NCBI GenBank assembly: GCA_036244855.1
Contig: BQKZ01002970.1
Span: 66,750-93,416, forward strand
Length of the DNA stretch: 26,667 nt
From: Temnopleurus reevesii
Lineage: Eukaryota > Echinodermata > Echinoidea > Temnopleuroida > Temnopleuridae
Direction of reading: 5' to 3'
Shown: piece by piece, positions 18,410-26,667 of the stretch
Layout: every line of letters starts with the position of its first letter
How positions within the stretch are numbered: the first letter of the stretch is position 1
Notes under the pieces: generated by a model
Databases searched by the model: none
The model's input: only the letters and a program-made list of their open reading frames with translations
What the model was told of the DNA's origin: nothing
Position numbers and translations under genes: made by a program

Positions 18410-19260
18410 CGATTGATTGATATCTTTATTTATTGATTGAATCATTACGTGATTGATTGATTGGTTGATTGACTGATTGTTTAAATGATTGGTATAAAAT
18501 GGGAGAAGTAATTGCAGTTAGTGCAGGACAACATACTTAAACAATCTATAAAGACTAATTTTTATAAAGAATTGTATCAATTATTTGATTGGGTAATTGA
18601 ATGAATGGAGTGATTGATTTATTGAATTATCAATTGCTTGTTTAAATGATCAATGAATAATGGGAGGATTAAATACTGTCCCAGGGAAAGAAAGAAGTCA
18701 AACAGTCATCTAAGGAGTGATGATTGATTAAGAAATCTGTTTGTTCGATGATTTCTTGAATGGATGGTAAATTATTTGATTGATTGGTAGATTGATAGAA
18801 GGATGGATTGATGGATGGGTGAATTGATTAATTGATTGCTTAATGATCAATTGATTGATTGACTAATTGATTTATTGATGATTGATTGTATGATTGATGA
18901 CAATGGGAGGAGCAACAAACCATTAGAAAAGATAGTTCATCTAGTGTAAGCCACCGACAGCTCAATTGTAAGATGATGGTTTAATGAATAATTGATGATT
19001 GATGTCGATTAATTGAATCTCTAAACATTGACTGATTTGATTATTTAATTTAATTGAATGATTGATCTATTTATGAGAGCCTAATTGGTCCATTGTATGT
19101 TGTAATGGTACATGTATATTGATTGATTACTAATATTGATGTTGATTAAGTGATTGATTATCGAAAGGAAATCGGTTTGTTGTTGAATGGTGGTTTATCA
19201 ATTGATATATTGATTATTTTATGTATTGGACTGTGATCGATTGTATGATGTTTTGGAGGA
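18410..19260 (+). repeat. GATT-rich degenerate array with decayed copies of the exon 3' end
   Basis: The intron opens with GATT/ATTG tetramers that recur to about 19260. Embedded in them are three segments starting TGGGAG (18500, 18661, 18904) that align with the exon's last 54 bases, which begin TGGGAAGAG at 18349. Spacings are 151, 161 and 243. Segments 2 and 3 have an in-frame TAA by the fourth codon. Segment 4 reads WEEQQT like the exon but follows an in-frame TGA with no acceptor. The array therefore seems to have grown from a unit spanning the exon-intron junction. Confidence 0.7.
18904..18945 (+). pseudogene. Decayed copy of the dlg exon 3' end
   Basis: TGGGAGGAGCAACAAACC is the exon's TGGGAAGAGCAGCAAACA with three changes. 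All three are at third codon positions, so W-E-E-Q-Q-T is kept. The frame then reads I-R-K-D-S-S-S-S and stops at a GTAAGC that aligns with the real donor, again in phase 0, and is 12 bases (four codons) shorter than the exon. An in-frame TGA at 18898-18900 and the lack of a pyrimidine tract argue against use as an exon. Confidence 0.55.
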
Positions 19261-19280
19261 TGTTCAACTTCTCGCTGTAG

Positions 19281-19797
19281 TTTAAAGCCCACGTACAGTT
19301 TTGGTAAAGATGAAAGAAGTGTGAATTTAGGGGATATTTATCATGACATATAGTTTCTATACACATTTCAAGACTATAGCATATTTTTCTACGAATTCTT
19401 TTGAAAATTTGAATTTGACCGTTAAATCGTATTTAGCGCCCTCTCTTGGTTGCAACAATATTTTGCTTCAAATCGGACATATTCAAAATTATTTCAAAGG
19501 TTTGATTAAAGCACGCTAAAAAAGAATGCATAAAGAATAAAGTCTGAAATTTTCATCCAATTCTGCTCATGAGAAGCTGTCCTTTATCAAGAAAGAAAAT
19601 ATTGAATTAGCATCGTGCGCTACGACGCTGAAATATTTTGCACACTTTAGGTTATAACTTTTCCAAACCTTAGTCATTTTCCGCACAATCTTTTGTACAA
19701 TATGTTCATGATATCATGTTTCATTTTATATAGATTTGAAGACAAAATTTGGCGATAAAAATATTCGCTTTTACCAAAACTGTACTTGGGCTTTAAA
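19281..19797. mobile_element. Foldback element with TTTAAAGCCCA ends
   Basis: The left end (TTTAAAGCCCACGTACAG, then TTTTGGTAAA) and the reverse complement of the right end (TTTAAAGCCCAAGTACAG, then TTTTGGTAAA) agree at 27 of 28 bases. TTAA is at both edges (19282-19285 and 19793-19796). The 460-base interior has no inverted symmetry beyond the ends and no protein frame. It looks like a non-autonomous DNA transposon with TTAA-type edges; TTAA target duplications are known for piggyBac-like elements, but the end sequence does not itself identify the family. Confidence 0.8.
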
Positions 19798-20825
19798 GAG
19801 GGATATGGATATGAATTGCAACTCAAACGATTATCATTGTTAGGAAGTTGATGATTATTATTCTTTCCCCTGGGCTTCCTGAAGATGTTCATACAGCTGC
19901 AGATAGTTTTCCTTCCTGCGTTTTGATTTGTTGATCCTCTTTTTTTCCCTTAAATACACACAATAGGAAAGGGTTAGAAAATACAAGTTGCCATCAGTTA
20001 TGTAAATCAAATCTTGCGAGCTGAGTTTGTTGTGATTATCATGGTTCAAATAATATCATTTGAATCAAATGATATCGAGCAAGTTGGACCTTTTGAGCTC
20101 AACATGTCTGAAAATATAAAAATTATAATGGAAGGTTGTCATATATCGAGGTCCTTTGGACAAGAGAAATTACCTTCTCACCTATCAAAATCTTCTTTTA
20201 ACAAGGCCAAAATATAAAAGAATATAAAGAGACACGATCTGTAAAATCACCAAGTTATAAGAGAGGACAGGGAAATCTCTTTATAATGAAGTCCTTGGGA
20301 CCATGACAAACCTGTAATATCAGGTTTATCTTGATATCAGGGTAAAAAAGAATATATGGGACCAACAAAATCATCTTAGTCTGACGTAAATGGTTACCTA
20401 ACTATGGTTTCACAGTATTTGAACTATAGCTGTTGATAATTTAGAACTACCATGTATCAGAAAAGAAAGTGAAATGATATGAAGGTAAAATGAAAAAAAA
20501 AATGGCACGAAATTATTGCATTCTTTCCCAAATATACATTGTAGTTTAATTTTTAACAGGCTTTGGATAGAATGCTTCTCACATTATTGTCACTGGTCAT
20601 AATGCCTAATATTCCAGTCATGTTTCAGGGGGGAAAAGCTATTTGTAGCAGAATTTCATCAGTATGCAAGCATGTATGTTAAACACGTGCATAGACTAGA
20701 GCATGGTCCGAATGTGATAATTTCCGCGCTTCTATTTACAGAGCGAGAGTCTATGAAATGCTTCCGTATTTGATTGTCCCAGTTTCAAATATTCAAATGA
20801 AATCAGTCGAACGAAATCCATGCTG
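19798..20825. other. Intronic sequence, no gene seen
   Basis: AT-rich sequence. Two related words, ATCGAGGTCCTTTGGACAAG (20146) and ATAATGAAGTCCTTGGGACC (20282), with GAGAAAT/GGAAATCTC nearby, hint at an old DNA-transposon relic around 20130-20400, but I cannot define its ends. Frames of 63-72 codons at 19674-20217 have no recognised content. Confidence 0.45.
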
Positions 20826-21034
20826 GGTCACAATACACCAAATTCAATTTGTGGGATTGCTGTAAATTTATTCAGTGGCGATGCGTGTGTGTAGCCGAAT
20901 TCTTCAGGCATTCCTGGGCTCTTTCCACATCTGTGGAGGGATACATTGTGTCGTCTGTGACTGGATGCTAAATTTAGAACGTTGTGGCAGAAATGTGTCA
21001 AGAGGCTCGTTACAGATACAGCTGGTTGACCGTC

Positions 21035-21454
21035 ACTGTGAGCAGAAGGGACAAAGGCTTGGGACCAATTAAACAACCGCTATTCAAGCATTAACCATAG
21101 CTAGATGGACTCAAAGAAATGTCCATTCCTCTAATTCTGTGGGAAAATGTTGAACAAGAGTCCCTTTTGGGAATTTATTTTGCGATCATGTAGCTCTTGT
21201 GAATGCTTGAAGTAAGTTGTTTTGTCCCAGTCATTTGTCCCTTCTGCTCATAGTACATTACTCTCTTCAATGTAAACACTAACATTGCTGAGAATCGAAG
21301 TAAGATGTAGATGATTCTTCCGATCTTATAAAATAAAATGATATTAACACACAACATTTATATAGCACACAACATTTATATAGCACTTTGCGGAGAGTTT
21401 TTAAGCGCTCTGTGCATTATAACACGGCTATAGCATGCACAATGACTCTGCTAT
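21035..21454. repeat. Repeat family copy A, with an inverted fragment
   Basis: It contains AGCTAGATGGACTCAAAGAA (21099), GGGAAAATGTTGAACAAGAG, TTTGTCCCTTCTGCTCA and AAGATGTAGATGAT, then a SINE 3' piece (CACTTTGCGGAGAG, AAGCGCTCTGTGCAT). The segment at 21039-21068 (GTGAGCAGAAGGGACAAAG, then GGGACC) is the inverted form of TTTGTCCCTTCTGCTCA at 21230-21252, making a stem with a loop of about 150 bases. An exact 18-base tandem pair (CACACAACATTTATATAG) lies at about 21346-21381. Confidence 0.75.
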
Positions 21455-22620
21455 AGCAAGCATAAACAATAGCTAGATGGACTCAAAAAAATGTCCATCC
21501 TTTTTATTCTGTGGGAAAATGCTGAACAAGAGTCCCACTTGGGAATTTCTTTTGTGATCACGAAGCTATTGTGAATGCTTGAATGAAGTTATTTACTTTG
21601 TCCCAGTCATTTGTCCCTTCTGCTCACAGTGCATTACTGTCTTAAGGGTAATGACTAGCATTGCCAGGAATCAAAGTATATTGTAAGATGTAGATCTGAT
21701 CCTATATAATAATGATAATAACCTACAACGTATAGCACTTTGCAAAGTGTTTATAAGCGCCTTGTGCATCATTACCTGGCTATAGCAAGGCTACAATTGG
21801 GCGCACACTGCATTCAAGGAATTTCTTCCTACTGGTACCTATCACCTCACCTGGGTTGAGTGTAGCACAAGGTGGATACATTTCTTGCTGAAGTAAATTA
21901 GCGTCAAGGTTAGGGTTCGAACCTACTGCCCTTGGGTTGGAATGCGAGAGTCGGAACTGTTACACCACGAAGCTTATATCATAATGGTTCTAGACCATTG
22001 ATCACAACAGGCATCACCTGCAGTTTATCATTCCATTTTTCCTGCATATTTCAAGAAATTGTGAAGAATGAATGTCATGAACGATCCCTTTTGGTATAGG
22101 TGGAAGCAAAACAAAATGTCAAGCATTTTAGTATAAACAATTTGATATTTTCTGTTGCTTTGCACCCCTTCTTTTATAATCAAAGGACAATTGTGAGGGT
22201 TCCTTCATAGTAGTTCTGATGTGCATTTACGAAAACTCAAAAGAGAAACATTCAGTCACATTTTTCAGAGATGCCCTTTAGTTTTCCATTGCCATACCTA
22301 CATGTATAAGGGCTTTATCCATATCCCAAGAAAATAGGGCAAACCATACATTGTACCTTTCCAGTACAGTGTATGTACGGCATTGCCGCTGAACACGACA
22401 CATTCTTACCAAAGGTAGCGCTTAGGGACAGCTCGATGTGTAAGATCCCAGCTTCATTAGGGGGAATTGTGGGGATAATTGCGACCAATCTTCGCCGTAC
22501 CTTGGGCAATTGGGATGGGATTATTCTTAATGTCTCACATCATAAACAAGAATAAACACATTACCATTTAGGGAGGCCTCAGGGTTGGGTTATCTTTAGA
22601 TTATATGTACATGTAGTCAT
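21455..22620. repeat. Repeat family copy B (contains a SINE)
   Basis: It restarts with CAAGCATAAACAATAGCTAG (AGCTAGATGG at 21471, 372 bases after copy A) and continues past the end of copy A. Later landmarks are CTTCTTTTATAATCAAAGGA, GGTTCCTTCATAG, GATCCCAGCTTCATTAGGGG, ATAATTGCGACCAATCTTCG and GGGAGGCCTCAGG. A minus-strand SINE at 21705-21970 interrupts it. The frames at 22315-22555 on both strands are inside this repeat and not genes. Confidence 0.85.
21705..21970 (-). mobile_element. tRNA-derived SINE, minus strand, near full length
   Basis: On the minus strand: an A-box-like GTGGTGTAACAG (21957-21968), a B-box-like GGTTCGAACCC (21913-21923), a body with CACTCAACCCAGGTGAGGTG, ATTCCTTGAATGCAG and GGCGCTTATAAACACTTTGC, and a TTATTATCATTATTATATAGG tail. 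The related copy C of the host repeat (24904-25800) lacks this insert between matching flanks (AAGATGTAGATG on one side, AGGCATCACC on the other), so its insertion there is supported. Confidence 0.85.
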
Positions 22621-24902
22621 TGGTAGTCTTAGAGTCAAAACCTACACTGTAGTCACTAATAGTCTTAGAGAAAAATGTAACATTTTTTTTTTCATGTGGA
22701 GCTTCAACATCAATCTGACTCAAAAACTTTATCAATTTTTTGTCTTATATATTTGTTTATATTTTAATTTATTCATTTATCATAATTATTTTGTCATAAT
22801 CGTATCTGCAGCGTAAACCTTTCACTTAACGTAAACCCTCGTGGTTCAATTGGTCTTACATAAAAACTTTATTGTTATGAAAAGGTATGAACAAATGAAA
22901 TAGATGTTATTATGTTTGAAATCCATCTATTTTCAAACTCATGAGGATAGTGCAATGTCAGGGGCTGACTTACAAATTTGCATGGGAGCTAGAGATAGAT
23001 CTCCTAGAGGCTCTCATGAATGGATATTTTTAAGGGAGCTAAATTGGGTCTTCATGTTCATGTAGTAAAATCAGGGTTTAAGGGTCTCTATAAATCCAAC
23101 AGCATTTAAGGGTAGATTTAGGAGAGCAATCACTTTCACTCCTCTTAATAATAAATTCTATTCCCTGCAACATACAAAAAACAATGATTGTAGAGCGTGT
23201 TGAATTGCAGATCAACACATATTTCAAGACGTGTGTCTGGAAGAGGAGTCTAATGATAATAATCAAATTTTCCATACACACTTGCAGATTAGATTAAAAT
23301 GTATATTCAGACCATTGGTATGCTAAAAGCGTTTCGTATGAATCATGTATTAGGGTCTTACGCCCCATGTAGTATAATCCCAAATTAAATGCTGCATAGT
23401 ATTCTGGTATTCTGAATTTTGGTTTAATTTTCATACTCTAGTCTTTTCATCCATAATTACAGTTCGACATTTTCATGAAAGCTCTCATTTCATAATGATA
23501 ATTGACATCGGCAAGTATTTCACTATTGGGTTATGTAGCAATATTAAATGCAATTCTGTAGTATCCATTCTGAACAATTTGTAAGGCTGGTGAAGCAAAG
23601 ACTATAGAATTGAGACAGATTTGTGCTACAGGTTTTAGATGTCAACAAATCAAGTGGCTGTATTTTTTAAAATATCTTGGGAAGATGTGGAAACATCAGC
23701 ATTTTAGTGCATCTACATGTAGTATGTACATTGTGGTACACTTGTGAAGAAAAATGTATGCATTAAGTTTATTTGAGATTTCAACTGCAAAGTCATTCAT
23801 TTTCAATAAGTTATTTCAAATCATTCTAGTAATACTGCGTATAATAACACTATACCAAACTTTTTTTCATATTTTTGTAGATAAAGATGTTATGACGATA
23901 ACCAGGAAGCTTTTTTAAAACAGCCTGTCCATTTGCTTGTATCAGCCTTTACCTGCATTTCAAGAGAAGTTTGAACATTTTTTTAGAGACCAATGTTACT
24001 CAGATCAATTTTAACTCTCTTGGTTATTGTAAGATTTTTGTGTTTTGGAACTCCTGACAAATGTGGATGCCAGATATTAGGCTCATGCCAGAAGGAAATT
24101 ATTGTCAAGCAATATCATTTGATGTACAGGGATTCACATGGGGTAGACTCTGCCAAGAGGTGGCGCTATGCAACTTTTAGGTCTTGAGCTGAATTGAGCA
24201 TTGGGCTTGGAAACACAATGACTGTCATGGATTTTTTTCTCTTAACTTTGTTTTCTACTGGATTTATCAAACCCACATTTTCGTTTCAGTTTTTCAAATA
24301 TCATTTGTCATTTTATATTGATGACAGAGTAATCTTAACATTGAATCTTCCTTGCACATTGCAATGTTTGTATGATTTATATTTCTGTGCATGTATAGGT
24401 TATTATCCAGTTTAGCATGGCTGATGTTCATGTGTGATTACGACATTCACTGAATTCCTAATATTTTCAGATAGTGTATTACTATTCAAGAAAGTTCAAT
24501 AAAGATTATGAGGAGACATGAAGAGGGAAGACTTGGCATGTATTTCAGATGTGAATGTCTGAAAAAAAGTCTTTGAACTTAGATTTAGACCACAGATGGA
24601 AACACTTATATGTTATGCATATTGAGAAGGACAAGTTTTGTTATTTAGATTTAAATTTCATACTGTAATGAAAATCTTGTGCGCTAAGGGGAAAATCATT
24701 TAATTCTAAAATCTACATGTGTCATAAGGCAAAAAAGGGCATTTGGTTGCCCTCAAGTAACAGTGAAATGGTACAACCTGTGTTTAAAAAAAAAACATTT
24801 TAAAAAATCGAAGTAAAATCATAGTACAAAACTGAAATACAACCTGAAAATTATATTCATATATTTTTGGGCGTTTCACTATCTTCTAACTTATCTTTAC
24901 TT
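22621..24902. other. AT-rich intronic stretch without a supported gene
   Basis: No exon with paired splice signals was found. Acceptor-like ends at 23880 (TTTTTGTAG) and 24470 (ATTTTCAG) lead into early stops. The frames at 23993-24187 and 24194-24415 are Cys/Leu/Phe-rich through composition and have no recognised motif. Confidence 0.5.
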
Positions 24903-24903
24903 N
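24903..24903. other. Single-N assembly join
   Basis: One unresolved base is followed at once by TTTAAGCGCTCTGTG, which matches 21400 onward. As at 17014, the N sits at the first base of a duplicate segment. Confidence 0.9.
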
Positions 24904-25800
24904 TTTAAGCGCTCTGTGTATTATTACGTGGCTATAGCATTCATAATGACCCTGCGATAGCAAGCATAAACAATAGCTAGATGCACACAACATAAATTTC
25001 CATACCTCTAATTCTTTGGGAAAAGGTTGAACAAGAGTCCCACTTGGGAATTTCTTTTGTGATCACGAAGCTATTGTGAATGCTTGAATGAAGTTGTAAA
25101 GTTTGTCCAAGTCCTTTCTTCCTTCTGTTCACAGTGTATTACTCTAGGATCATAATAAGATGTAGATGAATATGCCGATGATACATGTAATTTTTCTAAA
25201 TTTTCAGCTAAACAGGCATCACCTTAAGTTCATCATCCCATTTTCCTGCATTTTCAAAAAATTGCGAAGAATGAATGGCATGAATGATCCCTTTTAGTTG
25301 AGTTGGCAATGAAAAAGAATATCCAACATTTCAGTGAATAGCATCTTCTTTATATTTTGTTTGTTTTGTACCCCTTCTTTTATAATCAAAGGACAATTGT
25401 GAGGGTTCCTTCATAGTTCTGATGTGCATTTACGAAACCTCAAAGAGAATCATTGAAAATCCCTCTTAAGTTTTCCATTGCCATGCATACGTACTGTATA
25501 AGGTCTTTTCTCCATATCTTAAGAAAATAGGGAAACCATACTCGGCATCTACAGCATTCCGCTGAAGACAACACATTCTTGCCGAACCTAGCGCTTAGGG
25601 ACCGCTCTATGTGGAAGATCCCAGCTTCATTAGGGGGAATTGGGGGGATAATTGCGACCAATCTTCACCTCACCTTGGGCAGTTGAGATGGGATTATTCT
25701 TAATATCTCACATCATAAACGAGAATAAACACAATTACCATTTGGGGAGGCCTCAGGCCTGGGTTATCTTTAGATTATGTAGTCTTGACATGCCCAACCC
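24904..25800. repeat. Repeat family copy C (SINE-free)
   Basis: It begins within the SINE 3' piece at the A-B junction (like 21400) and follows copy B in order. Landmarks are CAAGCATAAACAATAGCTAG, GAACAAGAGTCCCACTTGGG, TGTGATCACGAAGCTATTGT, AGGCATCACC, CTTCTTTTATAATCAAAGGA, GATCCCAGCTTCATTAGGGG and GGGAGGCCTCAGG. The 21705-21970 SINE and a few dozen other bases are absent. The minus frame at 25440-25661 mirrors the one at 22315-22509 and is part of the repeat. Confidence 0.9.
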
Positions 25801-26217
25801 CAGTACCCAATGGTTTTAGTGTATGTAAACATATTTTTCATTTGAAACTTGAAAATATATTTTAACAAATATTAATTATTTTTTTTGCTTCTTAATTTGA
25901 AATGGATTTATAATAATGATAATGATAATAATAATAATACATGGATCTTATCGTATGTAGCACACTTTCCATCCTAATTAGATGCTCAGGTCCTCAGATC
26001 AAATTAATTAAGAAATGAAATTAATTAATTAATTTATTTATTTATTTATAAATCAACTAGTATTTTTCTATTTATTTGTACAGGGCTGTATGTGTGTGTT
26101 ATTTATTATTTCATCTCATTTTATATTCATTTATTTATAATGAATATATTAATGCATAAAATGTAGCCCTTTTAATTAGCGAAAACTCAGTTTTAACAAG
26201 AGGCTTTGAATCAAAAC
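25801..26217. other. AT-rich sequence with short AAT, TTAA and TTTA repeats
   Basis: ATAATGATAATGATAATAATAATAAT-type repeats at about 25911-25948 and a TTAATTAATTAA/TTTATTTATTTA run at about 26003-26050. No gene is visible. Confidence 0.75.
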
Positions 26218-26667
26218 TTAAACGGTTACTCCAGGCCAAAAATAACTTGGTTTGATTAAAAGCGCAAAAATTAGACGAACATACCAAAAAAAGTTTGAGC
26301 AAAATCGGACAATAAATAAGAAAGTTATGAATTTTTGAAGGGTTTTTAAAAATAATTTAAATAGTCATAATTTTAGCAAATTGGCAACTTTGCATCACGT
26401 GACATCAAATAGTGATGACGTAGGTTCGTCACTTCTCTACAATGGGCTTATTATATATCATATATATCTTTTTAATCTTTAGAGAAAATTTTGTTGATGA
26501 ATAATGTTCAACATATATCAAGCAATTATGTTCAAGAAATATATATATTCAAAATAAGTTTTATATGAAAGATGAAATGATAAATTATGGAATAAATATG
26601 ATTTTAATAAACAATAAATAAGGAGAAGATTTATTCATATAAAGAATTGCTCTAATTAAGAGAATTT
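26218..26667 (+). mobile_element. Truncated foldback element, related to the one at 4521
   Basis: TTAA at 26218-26221 is followed by ACGGTTACTCCAGGCC, an end type common to echinoderm foldbacks. Further in, GTTTGAGCAAAATCGGACAA (26294) and AAGAAAGTTATGAATTTTTG match the arm of the 4521-5140 element, which has TTTGAGCAAAATCGTACAAC and AAAAGTTATGAATTTTC. A TGATGACGTAGG motif sits where that element has TGACGTCA. The window ends before the second arm, so symmetry cannot be shown; the boundary at the right is unknown. Confidence 0.6.

Noticed and set aside
20828..21076. Overlapping frames on both strands (65 and 82 codons)
   Set aside because: Open on both strands over the same bases and running into the repeat family at 21035. 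I could not recognise a protein; a transposon fragment is possible but unsupported.
21913..21968. tRNA gene on the minus strand
   Set aside because: Same reason: it is the head of a SINE with the known body and tail.
22315..22555. Pair of frames on opposite strands with CSAAMPYIHC and ATNLRRTLG content
   Set aside because: Both lie in the dispersed repeat also seen at 25440-25661, where the frames are altered.

Overview
The window looks like intronic DNA from a marine deuterostome, most likely an echinoderm and probably a sea urchin. The reasons are AT-rich single-copy sequence full of short palindromes of the TACATGTA and TAGGCCTA type, many short foldback elements, a tRNA-derived SINE of the kind common in marine invertebrates, and one spliced exon of an animal gene. 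The species assignment is an inference. No bacterial, viral or organellar gene is visible. Nearly every open frame of 60 codons or more is chance or comes from a simple repeat.

The one gene piece I can support is an internal exon on the + strand at 18260-18402. It encodes the end of an L27 domain and the following linker of a Discs-large (DLG1/SAP97-type) MAGUK scaffold. It has a polypyrimidine-AG acceptor, a GTAGG donor, a phase-1 intron before it and a phase-0 intron after it. The other roughly 26.5 kb is then read as the two flanking introns of this gene. I found no other exon I would defend.

Layout. 1-428: three units of a ~140 bp tandem repeat. 429-2880: AT-rich sequence with two clusters of nuclear-receptor-like half sites. 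2889-3034: short foldback. 3096-3475: 194 bp tandem duplication. 4521-5140: large foldback element with a CRE palindrome in each arm. 5745-5990: dense cluster of transcription-factor-like motifs. 5991-6920: six-unit, ~160 bp tandem array. 7560-9010: pyrimidine-rich block with a ~54 bp minisatellite. 9011-12600: plain AT-rich DNA. 12640-13060: GA, GAAAGA and GATA microsatellites. 13881-14113: small inverted-repeat element. 14310-15800: purine-rich minisatellite interrupted by 511 N. 16150-17935: a segment present twice, the second copy starting at a lone N and holding two SINE fragments. 17917-18118: G-runs then C-runs. 18260-18402: the dlg exon. 18403-19260: GATT-rich array containing three decayed copies of the exon's own 3' end. 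19281-19797: second TTAA-flanked foldback. 21035-22620 and 24904-25800: copies of one repeat family, the last again starting at a lone N. 26218-end: truncated third foldback.

The best observations are the decayed exon-donor copies inside the downstream intron, the set of three foldback elements sharing TTAA-type edges and a common core, the six-unit 160 bp array next to a motif-rich candidate enhancer, and the two single-N joins, which look like redundant haplotype copies in the assembly. I do not see a new enzymatic or defence system here.
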